From Planctomycetota bacterium (GTDB taxonomy: Bacteria; Planctomycetota; UBA8108; UBA1146; JAJFFE01), in NCBI GenBank assembly GCA_021776775.1, contig JAJFFE010000173.1, positions 1 through 33,795 on the forward strand: a stretch of 33,795 nucleotides of DNA, given 5' to 3'. A program made the translations under genes and the position numbers. This document shows, in pieces, positions 15,525-23,828 of this stretch; position 1 is the stretch's first letter, and the number at the start of each line of letters is the position of its first letter. The notes under the pieces are model-generated. The model worked only from the letters and a program-made list of their open reading frames with translations. It searched no databases and was not told the origin of the DNA.

Positions 15525-15896
15525 CAGTCGATCTCCTTGTCTCTGTGTCAGGTGAGCTACGGCCCGTCGATTCAGGCTCGCGCGACTCGACAATTGGGGT
15601 GAGGTCCAGTAAGCCGGGGAATAACGAACTCGACCACCCGAGGTCCGTGCCGTCATAGCCGTAGCTGGTGACACTGGCAGGGCTTATTTCTTTTCCCCGA
15701 GAAGTCGCTCACGCTAACATACCCCTTGGGCGCTCGCAATCGGCAGAACCGCACCGAAACGGGTCCTCAAAACGTCTCGCCACGCCACTCTGATTTCTTC
15801 GACTCCTCATGTCTTGAACCGAACAATCCCGAAACTTCGATCTGCGCCGCGAGGCGCAGCAACCGCACTTTGTCGAAAGGCTCACGGTCCATCGCA
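15525..15896. other. Divergent 372-base intergenic region
   Basis: Lies between the minus-strand protease and the plus-strand FG-GAP gene and should contain both promoters, but I see no good -35/-10 pair. The one clear structure is a 7-bp perfect hairpin CTGCGCC-GCGA-GGCGCAG at 15842-15859 with a GNRA tetraloop, 37 bases before the ATG at 15897, in the leader of the FG-GAP gene. No riboswitch consensus recognised. Confidence 0.4.
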
Positions 15897-18191
15897 ATGT
15901 CCGCACGCCCTCCCGTTGATCCCAATCCAGTGACGTCGAACCCGGTAGCCGCCCTTCAGCGAGGTTCGCGCCTTTGGCAACTCGCATGCCTGATTTCGGC
16001 ATTCCTTCTCGTGCTCACCACGCCGATTTCCACGGTCCACGCTCAAGTGCAACCGGATGGGTCGTTTGGATTCGACGGATCGATGGTGTTCAAGTTCAAT
16101 CGCGGAGTCGGTCCCGTCACGATTGCCGACCTTGATGGTGACGGCGACCACGATCTGGCGGTGATGGACAACCAGAAAGCGCACCTCGTCCTGCTGTTTC
16201 GGGATCCCGCCGCGACGGGGGTCGTCCCAGAAGGAGGCCGGTTCGAGGACCCCGACGGCTTCCGTCGCGAAGAGATCCCCATCGGACAACGGGTGGGAGC
16301 GATCGCGGCCGCCGATCTCGATCACGACGGGCACATCGATCTCGCGCTGCACAGCCCGGGGTCCCTCGAAATCCGCTGGGGCGGTAGCGCCAAACGATTC
16401 TCGGAACGTGATCGTTTCAGGACTCCGGACAGCCTCGGAGGCTCGAGCGCGCTGGTGATCCATCCCTCGGAACAGCCGGAGATATTCCTGCTGGCCCGAC
16501 GTGGAGTCTACCAACTGTCGAACTTCTCCCGCGACCAGGCCCCCGATCGAGAACTGCACCCGGGGAGCGCATCCAACCCACGCGGGTTGTTCGTGCTCGA
16601 CCTCGACGGTGACGGGGTCCGCGACCTGCTGACGGTTGTCGAGGACAAGACCCACCCCTACCGGCTGAGACTCGGAGTCCGCACGGGAACGTTCGGTCCA
16701 GAGTCGATGATCGAAGCGACGGCTCCCATCGCCATCTCGACCGTCCTGCGCGACGGGCGGACGGTGCTCGTCGCCGCGCTCCGCGAACACGGTCGCTTCG
16801 AAGAGTTGGAACTCGACGTCCGCCGGCGACGCAGCACGTTCGATCTCGAGAACCCCGATGTGTATCCGCTCGACGCTCAAGGACTCGACCAACCACAGCT
16901 CGTGTCGGGAGACTTCGACGGCGATGGGGACAGTGACCTAGCGATCACCCACCGTAAGGACGGCACGATCCTTCTGCTCTTGAACGACAAGGGCAAGCTG
17001 CGCGGACAAGACCCGTCACCAACCGTCCGACAACTCGGAAGCATCGCCGCCGCCGACATCGACGACGACGGCAAGGCCGAACTGGTCATCGCCAGCGCTG
17101 ACGAGAAGGTCGTCGGAGTATCGCGACTAGAAGACGCGAGCTTGAGCTTCCCAAAAATGGTCGCCGAAGTTAAGGCGCCGAAGCTTGCAGCTCCCGGAAG
17201 CTTCCTCGACGCCGGCAAGACCGAGATCGCTGTTCTCGGGGGCGACAAAGGACGAACCGTTTCGCTGTTCCGCGTCGGGAGCGAAGGCGCGTTAGGATCG
17301 TTCGAGATCACGTCCAACACCGATCCGCGCGATCTCCGCGCGTACGATCTCGACAACGACGGCCTCGATGAACTGATGGTGTTCATCCCGTACGAAACAC
17401 CTCAGATATACCAACGTGGTTCCGGAGCGGACAAGCACTGGCACCGCGTCGAGTCACCGGGGACGCTCGAAGCGTCGACAGCTTCGGGCGTCACGCAAGC
17501 GTCCAACGGTGACTTGCTGGCCGCAGCCGGGAATCACGTCCGTCGCATTCGATTGCGGGAGTCTCAACTCGAGGTCGTGTATCAAGTCAACGGAGCCAGC
17601 GCGACTTCTCAAATCGCGGCCGCGTACGAGGTCAAGCTCGACGGCGAAGCGACCACGCTCGTCTTGGTCGACAAAGGCGACAAATCGGTCAGCTTCTACG
17701 ACACGTCGGTCAAGCAGCCGAAGTTGATTCGAAGCATCGAGGGTCCCTACGGCTCGATTCGAGGAGGTGTGGTCACTGACCTCGATCGCAACGGACGCGA
17801 AGAATTGGTCCTGCTCGAAGGGAAGTTCCTGACCGTGCTCGAGTCGGGAGGTCGCCGCACCCACCTCAAGCGTGTGTTCACGCACCAGTGTCCGCGCGAG
17901 CGAGGACAGTACATCGACATCGCGAGCGGCGATCTCAACGGCGACGGCAACCAAGACTTGGTCTTGAGTGAAGGCGTGAATCACTTCCTGGAGATTTTCC
18001 GCCCGGATCGAGACGAGCGCTGGACTCTAGGTTTGGCGTTCCCGGTCTACGAGTCGAACACCTTCCGCGGACAGGGTGGCGCTTCGACCGAGCCACGCAC
18101 GGTGAAAGTTGCGGATGTCACAGGTGACGGGCTCGACGACGTGATCATCGTCGTTCACGACCGACTGATCGTCTACCCACAAGGCCAGTAG
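15897..18191 (+). CDS. Secreted FG-GAP/VCBS repeat protein (predicted beta-propeller)
   Basis: 764 residues. After an unusually long polar N-region (about 27 residues) comes a signal-peptide core (LACLISAFLLVLTTPIS, cut near VHAQ). Nine calcium-binding FG-GAP-type loops are visible: ADLDGDGDHDLAV, ADLDHDGHIDLAL, LDLDGDGVRDLLT, GDFDGDGDSDLAI, ADIDDDGKAELVI, YDLDNDGLDELMV, TDLDRNGREELVL, GDLNGDGNQDLVL and ADVTGDGLDDVII. They should form one or two propellers, as in integrin-like and planctomycete surface proteins; the role is likely binding, not catalysis. No catalytic motif or anchor follows the last repeat. There is no clear SD before the ATG; an in-frame start at 15726 adds sequence that does not look like a protein. 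Confidence 0.85.
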   Translation: MSARPPVDPNPVTSNPVAALQRGSRLWQLACLISAFLLVLTTPISTVHAQVQPDGSFGFDGSMVFKFNRGVGPVTIADLDGDGDHDLAVMDNQKAHLVLLFRDPAATGVVPEGGRFEDPDGFRREEIPIGQRVGAIAAADLDHDGHIDLALHSPGSLEIRWGGSAKRFSERDRFRTPDSLGGSSALVIHPSEQPEIFLLARRGVYQLSNFSRDQAPDRELHPGSASNPRGLFVLDLDGDGVRDLLTVVEDKTHPYRLRLGVRTGTFGPESMIEATAPIAISTVLRDGRTVLVAALREHGRFEELELDVRRRRSTFDLENPDVYPLDAQGLDQPQLVSGDFDGDGDSDLAITHRKDGTILLLLNDKGKLRGQDPSPTVRQLGSIAAADIDDDGKAELVIASADEKVVGVSRLEDASLSFPKMVAEVKAPKLAAPGSFLDAGKTEIAVLGGDKGRTVSLFRVGSEGALGSFEITSNTDPRDLRAYDLDNDGLDELMVFIPYETPQIYQRGSGADKHWHRVESPGTLEASTASGVTQASNGDLLAAAGNHVRRIRLRESQLEVVYQVNGASATSQIAAAYEVKLDGEATTLVLVDKGDKSVSFYDTSVKQPKLIRSIEGPYGSIRGGVVTDLDRNGREELVLLEGKFLTVLESGGRRTHLKRVFTHQCPRERGQYIDIASGDLNGDGNQDLVLSEGVNHFLEIFRPDRDERWTLGLAFPVYESNTFRGQGGASTEPRTVKVADVTGDGLDDVIIVVHDRLIVYPQGQ

Positions 18192-18207
18192 CGGCGGGCG
18201 CTGCGGA

Positions 18208-18238
18208 GAGCCGATTCGTTCGACGAACGAGTCGGCTC
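18208..18238. terminator. 15-bp near-perfect hairpin between convergent genes
   Basis: Arms 18208-18222 and 18224-18238 pair over 15 bases with one G-T wobble (GAGCCGATTCG... against ...CGAGTCGGCTC). It stands between the 3' ends of the FG-GAP gene and ispH. There is no T-tract on either side, so it may be a bidirectional transcription barrier or an RNA-end stabiliser rather than a classical terminator. Confidence 0.5.
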
Positions 18239-18270
18239 GCCAACGTCGATAGTCAATCAGCTGGGGAGAC

Positions 18271-19128
18271 TCAACGGTCCGCTGCGATCTTGGTCGCCAT
18301 CTCTTCGATCGCCTTCGACATGATGTCGATCACCGAGTGCGGCGTTGAAGTACCAGCAGTGATGCCGACGTGCTCTTTGCCAACCAGCCAAGAGCGCTTC
18401 AGCTCCTCGGGCCCGGTGACGTGATACGACTCGAGCCCTCGATCCTGGCAAACCTTCCACAGCTTCTTGGTGTTTGCCGAGTTCTTCCCGCCCACGACGA
18501 TCATGAGATCCACTTCGGCGGCGAGGTCACGCACGGCTTGCTGTCGATCCTTGGTCGGCTTGCAGATCGTGTCGACGAACTTGATCTGCATGTCGGGGAA
18601 GCGACGCTCCATCGCGGCGACGAGGCCTTGCGCGACGTCGAGTTGCTGCGTCGTCTGACAGACGATGCCGATCTTGTCGCGCCCCTCCAAGCAGTCGAGG
18701 TCGTCTTCGCTCAACACGACTTCGTACTCTTGAAGGTCTCCGACGATGCCCCGCACTTCGACGTGATCTCGCTGGCCGATGACGACCGGGAAGTAGCCCT
18801 GCCGCACGAGCCCTGCCACTTTGTTGTGAACTTTGATCACCAGCGGGCACGACGCGTCGAAGACGTTGAATCCCTTCTCCTCGAGCCCCGCCTGCATGGA
18901 GGCCGGAGCACCGTGCGCCGTGATCATGACGTTCTTGGTCGCGATCGGATCGGCGGCGGACTTGACCAGCGTCACGCCGTGATCGTGCAACTCTTGAATC
19001 ACTTGTGGATTGTGCACGAGCTCGCCGATGATAGTGAGGTTGTCCCGGAACGACTCGTCCATCGCGGCCTCGATCGCGTCGCGTACTCCGAAGCACGTTC
19101 CGAGCGCCGAGGCGAGGGTGATTCTCAA
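18271..19128 (-). CDS. ispH: 4-hydroxy-3-methylbut-2-enyl diphosphate reductase
   Basis: IspH (LytB) is the [4Fe-4S] enzyme that reduces HMBPP to IPP and DMAPP, last step of the MEP isoprenoid pathway. The TTG at 19128 is chosen because AAGGAG lies six bases upstream; the product is then 285 residues. Iron-sulfur cysteines are Cys12 (GTCFGV), Cys94 (DASCPLV) and Cys189 (DTICKPT); substrate-binding His39, His72 (TAHGAP), His122 and proton donor Glu124 (DHVEVRG) are in place, as are VCQTTQQ and TAGTSTP. A longer frame to a TTG at 19152 would include the SD itself. It is divergent from guaD, with 53 bases between start codons. Confidence 0.95.
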   Translation of the reverse strand: MRITLASALGTCFGVRDAIEAAMDESFRDNLTIIGELVHNPQVIQELHDHGVTLVKSAADPIATKNVMITAHGAPASMQAGLEEKGFNVFDASCPLVIKVHNKVAGLVRQGYFPVVIGQRDHVEVRGIVGDLQEYEVVLSEDDLDCLEGRDKIGIVCQTTQQLDVAQGLVAAMERRFPDMQIKFVDTICKPTKDRQQAVRDLAAEVDLMIVVGGKNSANTKKLWKVCQDRGLESYHVTGPEELKRSWLVGKEHVGITAGTSTPHSVIDIMSKAIEEMATKIAADR

Positions 19129-19170
19129 TCGATTCTCCTTCGTATCACGCAAGGGCTAAGGTGTACCACG

Positions 19171-19176
19171 AGGAGG
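19171..19176 (+). promoter_or_regulatory. Consensus Shine-Dalgarno deciding the guaD start
   Basis: AGGAGG, a full anti-SD match, ends five bases before the TTG at 19182. It would lie inside the coding region if translation began at the in-frame GTG at 19161, so the TTG is the better start. Confidence 0.75.
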
Positions 19177-19181
19177 CTGTT

Positions 19182-20456
19182 TTGACGACGTTCTACCGCG
19201 GCGCAGTCCTGCACTCGCTAGCCCCAGATCACGTCGAGCTCTTGTCGCCGGGCCTCGTGGAAGTCGACGCCGCGGGAGAAATCCAACGGGTCGCGGTCGA
19301 GTCGGACTATCGGCCGTCCGACTTCAAGGGCAGCCGCCGCGTCGACTTTGGTGATCGACTGCTTCTGCCGGGCCTGGTCGACGCGCACCTGCACATTCCC
19401 CAGATTGATATCATCGGCGTCGAGTCGGAGCACCTGATCGACTGGCTGCGAGATCACATCTTCGCCGAAGAAGCCGCCAACGAGGACCCAGCCGTCGCTC
19501 GCGACCGGGCGTCCCGCTGCTTTCAGCAGCTCATTCAATCCGGCACCACGGCGTGCGCCGCGTACTCGTCGGTTCACACCGAAGCGACCGATATCGCGTT
19601 CGAAGAGGCCTCGCGGGCCGGAGTTCGCGCGATCATCGGCAAGGTGCTCATGGACCGCGAGGCGCCGGACGCACTGCTCGAAAGCGCCACGACCGCGCTG
19701 GAAGACACGCACCGTTTGATTCAGAAGTGGTCCGGCGCCGCCGACGGCCGACTCGACGTCGCGGTCACACCACGGTTCGGAATCTCCTGCTCGGACGAGC
19801 TACTCTCCGGCGCCGGGAAACTTGCCCAACAAACCGGCGCCCGAGTACAGACGCACTTGTCCGAGAACAAGGGCGAGATCGAAGCGATCCGTCAGCTGTT
19901 TCCCGCCGCGCGGGACTACACCGCCGTGTACGAAAACGCCGGCGTGCTTCGCCCGGGCTGTCTGCTGGCGCACTGCATTCACCTTTCCGACGACGAGATC
20001 CAACGACTCGCGCAATCGAAGGCGGCCGCCGTGTACTGCCCCGACTCCAACTTCTTCCTGCACAGCGGACGATTCCCGCTCGACGACACACTAGCCGCGG
20101 GAGTCACGGTCGCCCTCGGCTCCGACGTGGGTGCCGGGACCAGCTTCTCGTTATTCGAGGCGATGAAGATGGGCAACTACATGCAGACGACGCAGGTCGA
20201 CCCAGAGCTGCTCTTCTACCTAGCGACCCTCGGCGGAGCGAACGCGTTGGGGTGGGGTGATCGCATCGGAAACTTCGCGGCGGGGAAAGCCGCCGACTTC
20301 CTGGTGCTCGACTCGCGTGATCTCCTGCGCGGGAGCACGGTTCACGAATGGGATCTGCGCGAGTTGCTGTCGATCCTGATTCACCGCGGGCACCGGGCGC
20401 GGATTGAAGCCGTCTACATCCAGGGTCAACGCGTCGACCGCGGCCGCCACCGCTAG
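19182..20456 (+). CDS. guaD: Guanine deaminase
   Basis: Amidohydrolase that deaminates guanine to xanthine in purine salvage/catabolism; cytosolic, zinc-dependent. The product has 424 residues. Motifs in order: PGLVDAHLHIPQ with metal-binding His69 and His71, QSGTTACAAYSSVH, VTPRFGISCSDELL, THLSENKGEIEAI, LLAHCIHLSDDEI, CPDSNFFLHSGRFPL and LGSDVGAGTSFSLFEAMK, the last few being diagnostic for GuaD rather than other amidohydrolases. The TTG start is set by a consensus SD. It is transcribed alone, away from ispH, and ends about 50 bases before the BlaI operators. Confidence 0.93.
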   Translation: MTTFYRGAVLHSLAPDHVELLSPGLVEVDAAGEIQRVAVESDYRPSDFKGSRRVDFGDRLLLPGLVDAHLHIPQIDIIGVESEHLIDWLRDHIFAEEAANEDPAVARDRASRCFQQLIQSGTTACAAYSSVHTEATDIAFEEASRAGVRAIIGKVLMDREAPDALLESATTALEDTHRLIQKWSGAADGRLDVAVTPRFGISCSDELLSGAGKLAQQTGARVQTHLSENKGEIEAIRQLFPAARDYTAVYENAGVLRPGCLLAHCIHLSDDEIQRLAQSKAAAVYCPDSNFFLHSGRFPLDDTLAAGVTVALGSDVGAGTSFSLFEAMKMGNYMQTTQVDPELLFYLATLGGANALGWGDRIGNFAAGKAADFLVLDSRDLLRGSTVHEWDLRELLSILIHRGHRARIEAVYIQGQRVDRGRHR

Positions 20457-20503
20457 TTAGCTAAACCCCTCTCGCATTGAGTCTTCCTGCGATATCGCCA
20501 ACC

Positions 20504-20519
20504 TACGAAGACTTTCGTT
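20504..20519 (+). promoter_or_regulatory. BlaI-type operator, upstream copy
   Basis: TACGAAG-AC-TTTCGTT, an imperfect version (5 of 7 in the right arm) of the palindrome at 20525-20540. The two sit 21 bases apart, about two helical turns, so a repressor dimer on each would lie on the same face. This copy overlaps the predicted -35. Confidence 0.7.
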
Positions 20520-20546
20520 GATGTTACGAAGACCTTCGTATATCGT
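20518..20546 (+). promoter_or_regulatory. Predicted blaI promoter with operator in the spacer
   Basis: TTGATG (20518-20523), exactly 17 bases, TATCGT (20541-20546); each hexamer matches the consensus at four of six places. The spacer contains the perfect operator. The -10 ends six bases before the ATG at 20553 and there is no usable SD, so the message is probably leaderless. Confidence 0.55.
20525..20540 (+). promoter_or_regulatory. BlaI-type operator, perfect palindrome
   Basis: TACGAAG-AC-CTTCGTA, arms fully complementary, ending 12 bases before the blaI ATG. BlaI/MecI repressors bind short palindromes with this layout upstream of their own gene, so autoregulation of the blaI-M56 operon is the natural reading. 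Confidence 0.78.
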
Positions 20547-20552
20547 CGAGGC

Positions 20553-20930
20553 ATGAACAAGAAACGACCGACCGACGGCGAACTCGAAATCCTGCGCGTC
20601 CTCTGGGCGCGCGGTCGCTCGACCGTCCGCGAAGTGCTTGGCGAACTCGACCGCGATTCCGGATACACGACGGTCTTGAAGCTCATGCAGATCATGACCG
20701 AGAAGGGTCTGGTCGAGCGCGAGAAGCAGGGCTCCACCCACACCTACTGGGCGGCGGCCAGCCAAGAGGCAACGCAACGACACCTCGTACGCGATCTGCT
20801 CGACCGCGCATTCCCCGGGTCGGCGCAACGACTGGTGCTGCAGGCGTTGGCGGAGCGACCGGCCGAGCCGCAGGAACTCGCCGAGATTCGAAAGCTTCTC
20901 GACGAGCAGGAAGGCGGTGAGCCGGCATGA
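20553..20930 (+). CDS. BlaI/MecI/CopY family transcriptional repressor
   Basis: 125 residues, typical length. An N-terminal winged helix-turn-helix is evident: TDGELEILRVLWARGRSTVR, then EVLGELDRDSGYTTVLKLMQ, then MTEKGLVEREKQG with the wing. The C-terminal helices (RDLLDRAFPGSAQRLVLQAL) serve dimerisation. In the known systems the repressor is inactivated by proteolysis triggered by the partner M56 protease; the gene here overlaps that partner's start by four bases (ATGA). Two operator copies lie just upstream, so it most likely represses its own operon. The signal is unlikely to be a beta-lactam, given the partner's domains. Confidence 0.93.
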   Translation: MNKKRPTDGELEILRVLWARGRSTVREVLGELDRDSGYTTVLKLMQIMTEKGLVEREKQGSTHTYWAAASQEATQRHLVRDLLDRAFPGSAQRLVLQALAERPAEPQELAEIRKLLDEQEGGEPA

Positions 20931-23770
20931 TCGCCCTTCTCAGTGATACGACTGTCGACCCGCTCGCTTGGACGCTGATCCACTCGCTCTGGCAAGTCAC
21001 CGCTATCGCAATAGTGACCGCCGGTGTGCTCCGCCTCGTCCCGCGGCAGAACGGTCGGCTCCGGTACCGGGTGGCGGCGTTTGCGCTGTTCGCCGCCGTG
21101 GCAACCTCGGTCGGGACGTTTACCTGGCTCAGCAGTGCTCACCCGGCCGAGCTCGCCACAAACGAACGGCTCGCTCGCTGGGAACGGTCGAACGTTGCGA
21201 CCGACATCGCGGCGTGGACCCCACCGGCAGAGCTCACGCTTCCGTTTACTCTTCCCGACGAGCTTGTCGGACCGGGAATCGCTCCGTCAGTCGACCCGTC
21301 GACGGAACTCGCCACCTGGCCACGTTGGATCGCCGAACTGTGGATGCTCGGTGTCGCCTGCCTCGCATTGCGGCTCGCGTTCTCGCTCTACAAAGTTCGG
21401 ACTCTCTATACGCGCGACCTCCGCCCCCTCCCGCTGTTTCATCGTGAACTGGTGCAACAGCTCGCCAATAAGTTGTGCGTGCGCGTGCCGGTTCGAGCGT
21501 TCGCCTCAGTGCGCGTGCAAGTGCCGCTCGTCATCGGTTGGTTGCGGCCGCGCATCTTGCTGCCGACGGGTGCCCTCCTCGGACTGACGCCCTCGCAGCT
21601 CGAAGCGATCTTGATTCATGAGATCGCGCACATCCGCCGCTTCGACTACCTCGTCAACCTGCTGCAAACCGCCATCGAAACGCTGTTCTTCTTCCACCCC
21701 GCTGTGTGGTGGATCTCCAATGCACTGCGCATCGAACGCGAACACTGCTGCGACGACGTCGCCTCCCTCGAGTGCGGCTCTATCGTCTACGCCCGCGCGC
21801 TCGCCTCTCTCGAAACCCTCCGCCAAGTAGCGCCCCGACCCGCGCTCGCTGCCACCGATGGCAGCCTCGTCGAAAGGATTCGTCGCGTGCTAACGACCCC
21901 AACTCCACGCTCGCCCCGCCCCGGAGCCGGATGGTTCTCGGTGCTGTTGATCACCACCATCATGGTTGGCCTCGGCCTACATGTCCGAGCCGACAACCCG
22001 TTTGCCGGAGCGGCTGAAGATCCGCTGACCAAGATCGAAGAGTCCTTGGATCCGCTGACCCTTGGTTCGCCGAACGCGTCTCCGGAGGACGTGGATGTCG
22101 TCGAGCTACCGGAAGACTTCTTCGATCTCCCCGGAGCCTTCTCCGGCGGTGGCGACCGAGTCACGATCGAGGCTTCAGCGGGAACAAAGTTCAGTCGCTT
22201 TCGCGGACGATTCCTCGATCCCGACGCTTTCGATTCGGGGCAATCAAGCGGCAACGTCACCGACCCCGCCGCCTTCGCTGTCCCCGGAAGCACGCGGTTC
22301 AGCGGTCTGAACGTTGGCCCCCCACGGTACGACGGTCCTTTCGATCCGGCGGCGAAGCCGACGCTCGATCCGACAAATGCAGCGTTTAACCCGTTCGACG
22401 TGCCGCGTTCGAGCTTGGGAACAGACCCGACAAACAAGAAACGCTTCCCCGACAACCCTGTCGAGACCAAGAACTCGCCGCTCTCGCTCGACCACGGCAA
22501 GGTGTTGTCGACGGTGAAGGACGGTCGTTACGTCGTGGTCTCCGGCAACAAGAACGTGACCGTCGGCGATCGATACGTCTTCTTCCGCGCGAGTCGATAC
22601 CTCGGTCAAGGCACGGTCGTCAGTGGCGCTGACGACCTCGCGATCATCACCGTCGATCAAAGCGCCAAGGGTGGCGCGATCCGAGTGGGCGACGCCGTGG
22701 CCAAACTGCTGACACGGTCGGTGACTTTTCCTGTCGATGAATCGAGTGACCCGTCGACGATCGCCACCAAGAGTCTCGAGCAGTATCTCGAGTTCGCCAA
22801 GAAGCTCGACCCCGAGATCGTGCTCGACGTGCGTCCGGTGCTGTCGGCCGATCGCAAGTACATCACGCTCGACGTACAAGCGACGCCCGCGGCGAACGCC
22901 GGCCAAGCCGCGATCGACCCGGCCGGAATCACGTTGGACGTGCGGCCTGAGATCGCCCCGGACGGCGCGGGGATAACCCTCGACATCGATCCCGAGAGCG
23001 TTTCCGACAAATGGAAACACAGCGTCACGAAAATCCCGAACGGCGCGAAGCCAACCGCCGGCGGAGACATGACGATCGTCGCGGTCAAGAACGACGTCGA
23101 CCTCGTCGTCGTGTCCGGCGGAAGCGAAGACGGCCTCAAGGTTGGCAGCTCACTCACGGTCTACCGAGGCGATCGATACATCGCGACCATCAAGATCATT
23201 CGCACCACTCCGGACCTCGCGGGCTGCCGCATCGTCAATACACAGCCAGACGGAATCATGATCGGCGACTCGGTTGACGTCACTTCCATACCCAAGAAGC
23301 AAAAGGTCGATGCGTTCCCGCACAAATCGGGCGTCGCCACCGTCAACGGAGTCAGCCCCAACGGACGGTTCGTCGGTTTGGACGATGGCGAGCAGTTCAA
23401 GGTCGGCCAGCAACTTTGGATTCGCCGAGGTAAGCAGCTCATCGCCATGGTCGAGGTACTCGAGTCAACGCCCGCCACAACGCGCGTCCGCCTCGTCAGC
23501 CCTGACCACAAGATCGAGATCGGCGACCGAGCGGTGTCGAAGGAGTCGCTCCTCCACCCGTCACAAACGAGTGACGACCCGGCGCCTTACATGCCGGGCA
23601 AGACTCGGTACCGAGTTCGCGCCGGGGATTCGCTGCAGTCCATCGCCGAGAAGCAACTCGGCAATTCGGACGCGTGGCAAACGATTCGTCGCATGAACCC
23701 CGACGCCGATACCTTGGACGTGGGACGGGACCTGTGGCTCCCGGCGAAAGCGACGACGCGACGCCGTTGA
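20927..23770 (+). CDS. BlaR1-like M56 peptidase with periplasmic repeats, secretin-like segment and LysM
   Basis: 947 residues. The N-terminal membrane part has several transmembrane helices and the M56 zinc-peptidase motif HEIAH (231-235) with RRFDYLVN, followed by EREHCCDD (270-277). Another membrane helix is at about 335-352 (WFSVLLITTIMVGLGLHV), so what follows is probably periplasmic. That region is unlike BlaR1: no transpeptidase-like sensor domain (no SxxK/KTG set seen). Instead there are three related units of 65-80 residues (about 520-598, 714-785, 800-875) with a GDR/RGxxxIA/IxxGDxV pattern, a segment (about 631-692) with two LDVRP motifs as in secretins, and a C-terminal LysM (about 895-943: YRVRAGDSLQSIAEKQLG). 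LysM suggests peptidoglycan binding. Coupled to blaI by an ATGA overlap. Confidence 0.88.
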   Translation: MIALLSDTTVDPLAWTLIHSLWQVTAIAIVTAGVLRLVPRQNGRLRYRVAAFALFAAVATSVGTFTWLSSAHPAELATNERLARWERSNVATDIAAWTPPAELTLPFTLPDELVGPGIAPSVDPSTELATWPRWIAELWMLGVACLALRLAFSLYKVRTLYTRDLRPLPLFHRELVQQLANKLCVRVPVRAFASVRVQVPLVIGWLRPRILLPTGALLGLTPSQLEAILIHEIAHIRRFDYLVNLLQTAIETLFFFHPAVWWISNALRIEREHCCDDVASLECGSIVYARALASLETLRQVAPRPALAATDGSLVERIRRVLTTPTPRSPRPGAGWFSVLLITTIMVGLGLHVRADNPFAGAAEDPLTKIEESLDPLTLGSPNASPEDVDVVELPEDFFDLPGAFSGGGDRVTIEASAGTKFSRFRGRFLDPDAFDSGQSSGNVTDPAAFAVPGSTRFSGLNVGPPRYDGPFDPAAKPTLDPTNAAFNPFDVPRSSLGTDPTNKKRFPDNPVETKNSPLSLDHGKVLSTVKDGRYVVVSGNKNVTVGDRYVFFRASRYLGQGTVVSGADDLAIITVDQSAKGGAIRVGDAVAKLLTRSVTFPVDESSDPSTIATKSLEQYLEFAKKLDPEIVLDVRPVLSADRKYITLDVQATPAANAGQAAIDPAGITLDVRPEIAPDGAGITLDIDPESVSDKWKHSVTKIPNGAKPTAGGDMTIVAVKNDVDLVVVSGGSEDGLKVGSSLTVYRGDRYIATIKIIRTTPDLAGCRIVNTQPDGIMIGDSVDVTSIPKKQKVDAFPHKSGVATVNGVSPNGRFVGLDDGEQFKVGQQLWIRRGKQLIAMVEVLESTPATTRVRLVSPDHKIEIGDRAVSKESLLHPSQTSDDPAPYMPGKTRYRVRAGDSLQSIAEKQLGNSDAWQTIRRMNPDADTLDVGRDLWLPAKATTRRR

Positions 23771-23781
23771 GTGAGCCTTTG

Positions 23782-23828
23782 TCGAGAGCATTGCCCGGCT
23801 GGGGTGAACTGGGTCGGGCTACTCTCGA
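23782..23828. terminator. Interrupted hairpin between convergent genes
   Basis: Outer arms TCGAGAG/CTCTCGA (23782-23788 and 23822-23828) and inner arms GCCCG/CGGGC (23793-23797 and 23815-23819), separated by an asymmetric bulge. It overlaps the stop of the flhB-like gene and lies 12 bases after the M56 gene. No T-tract, so termination is only a possibility. Confidence 0.35.

Noticed and set aside
15882..16892. Minus-strand open frame of 336 codons opposite the FG-GAP gene
   Set aside because: The plus strand has nine FG-GAP motifs and a signal peptide in this region, so the opposite frame is a shadow.
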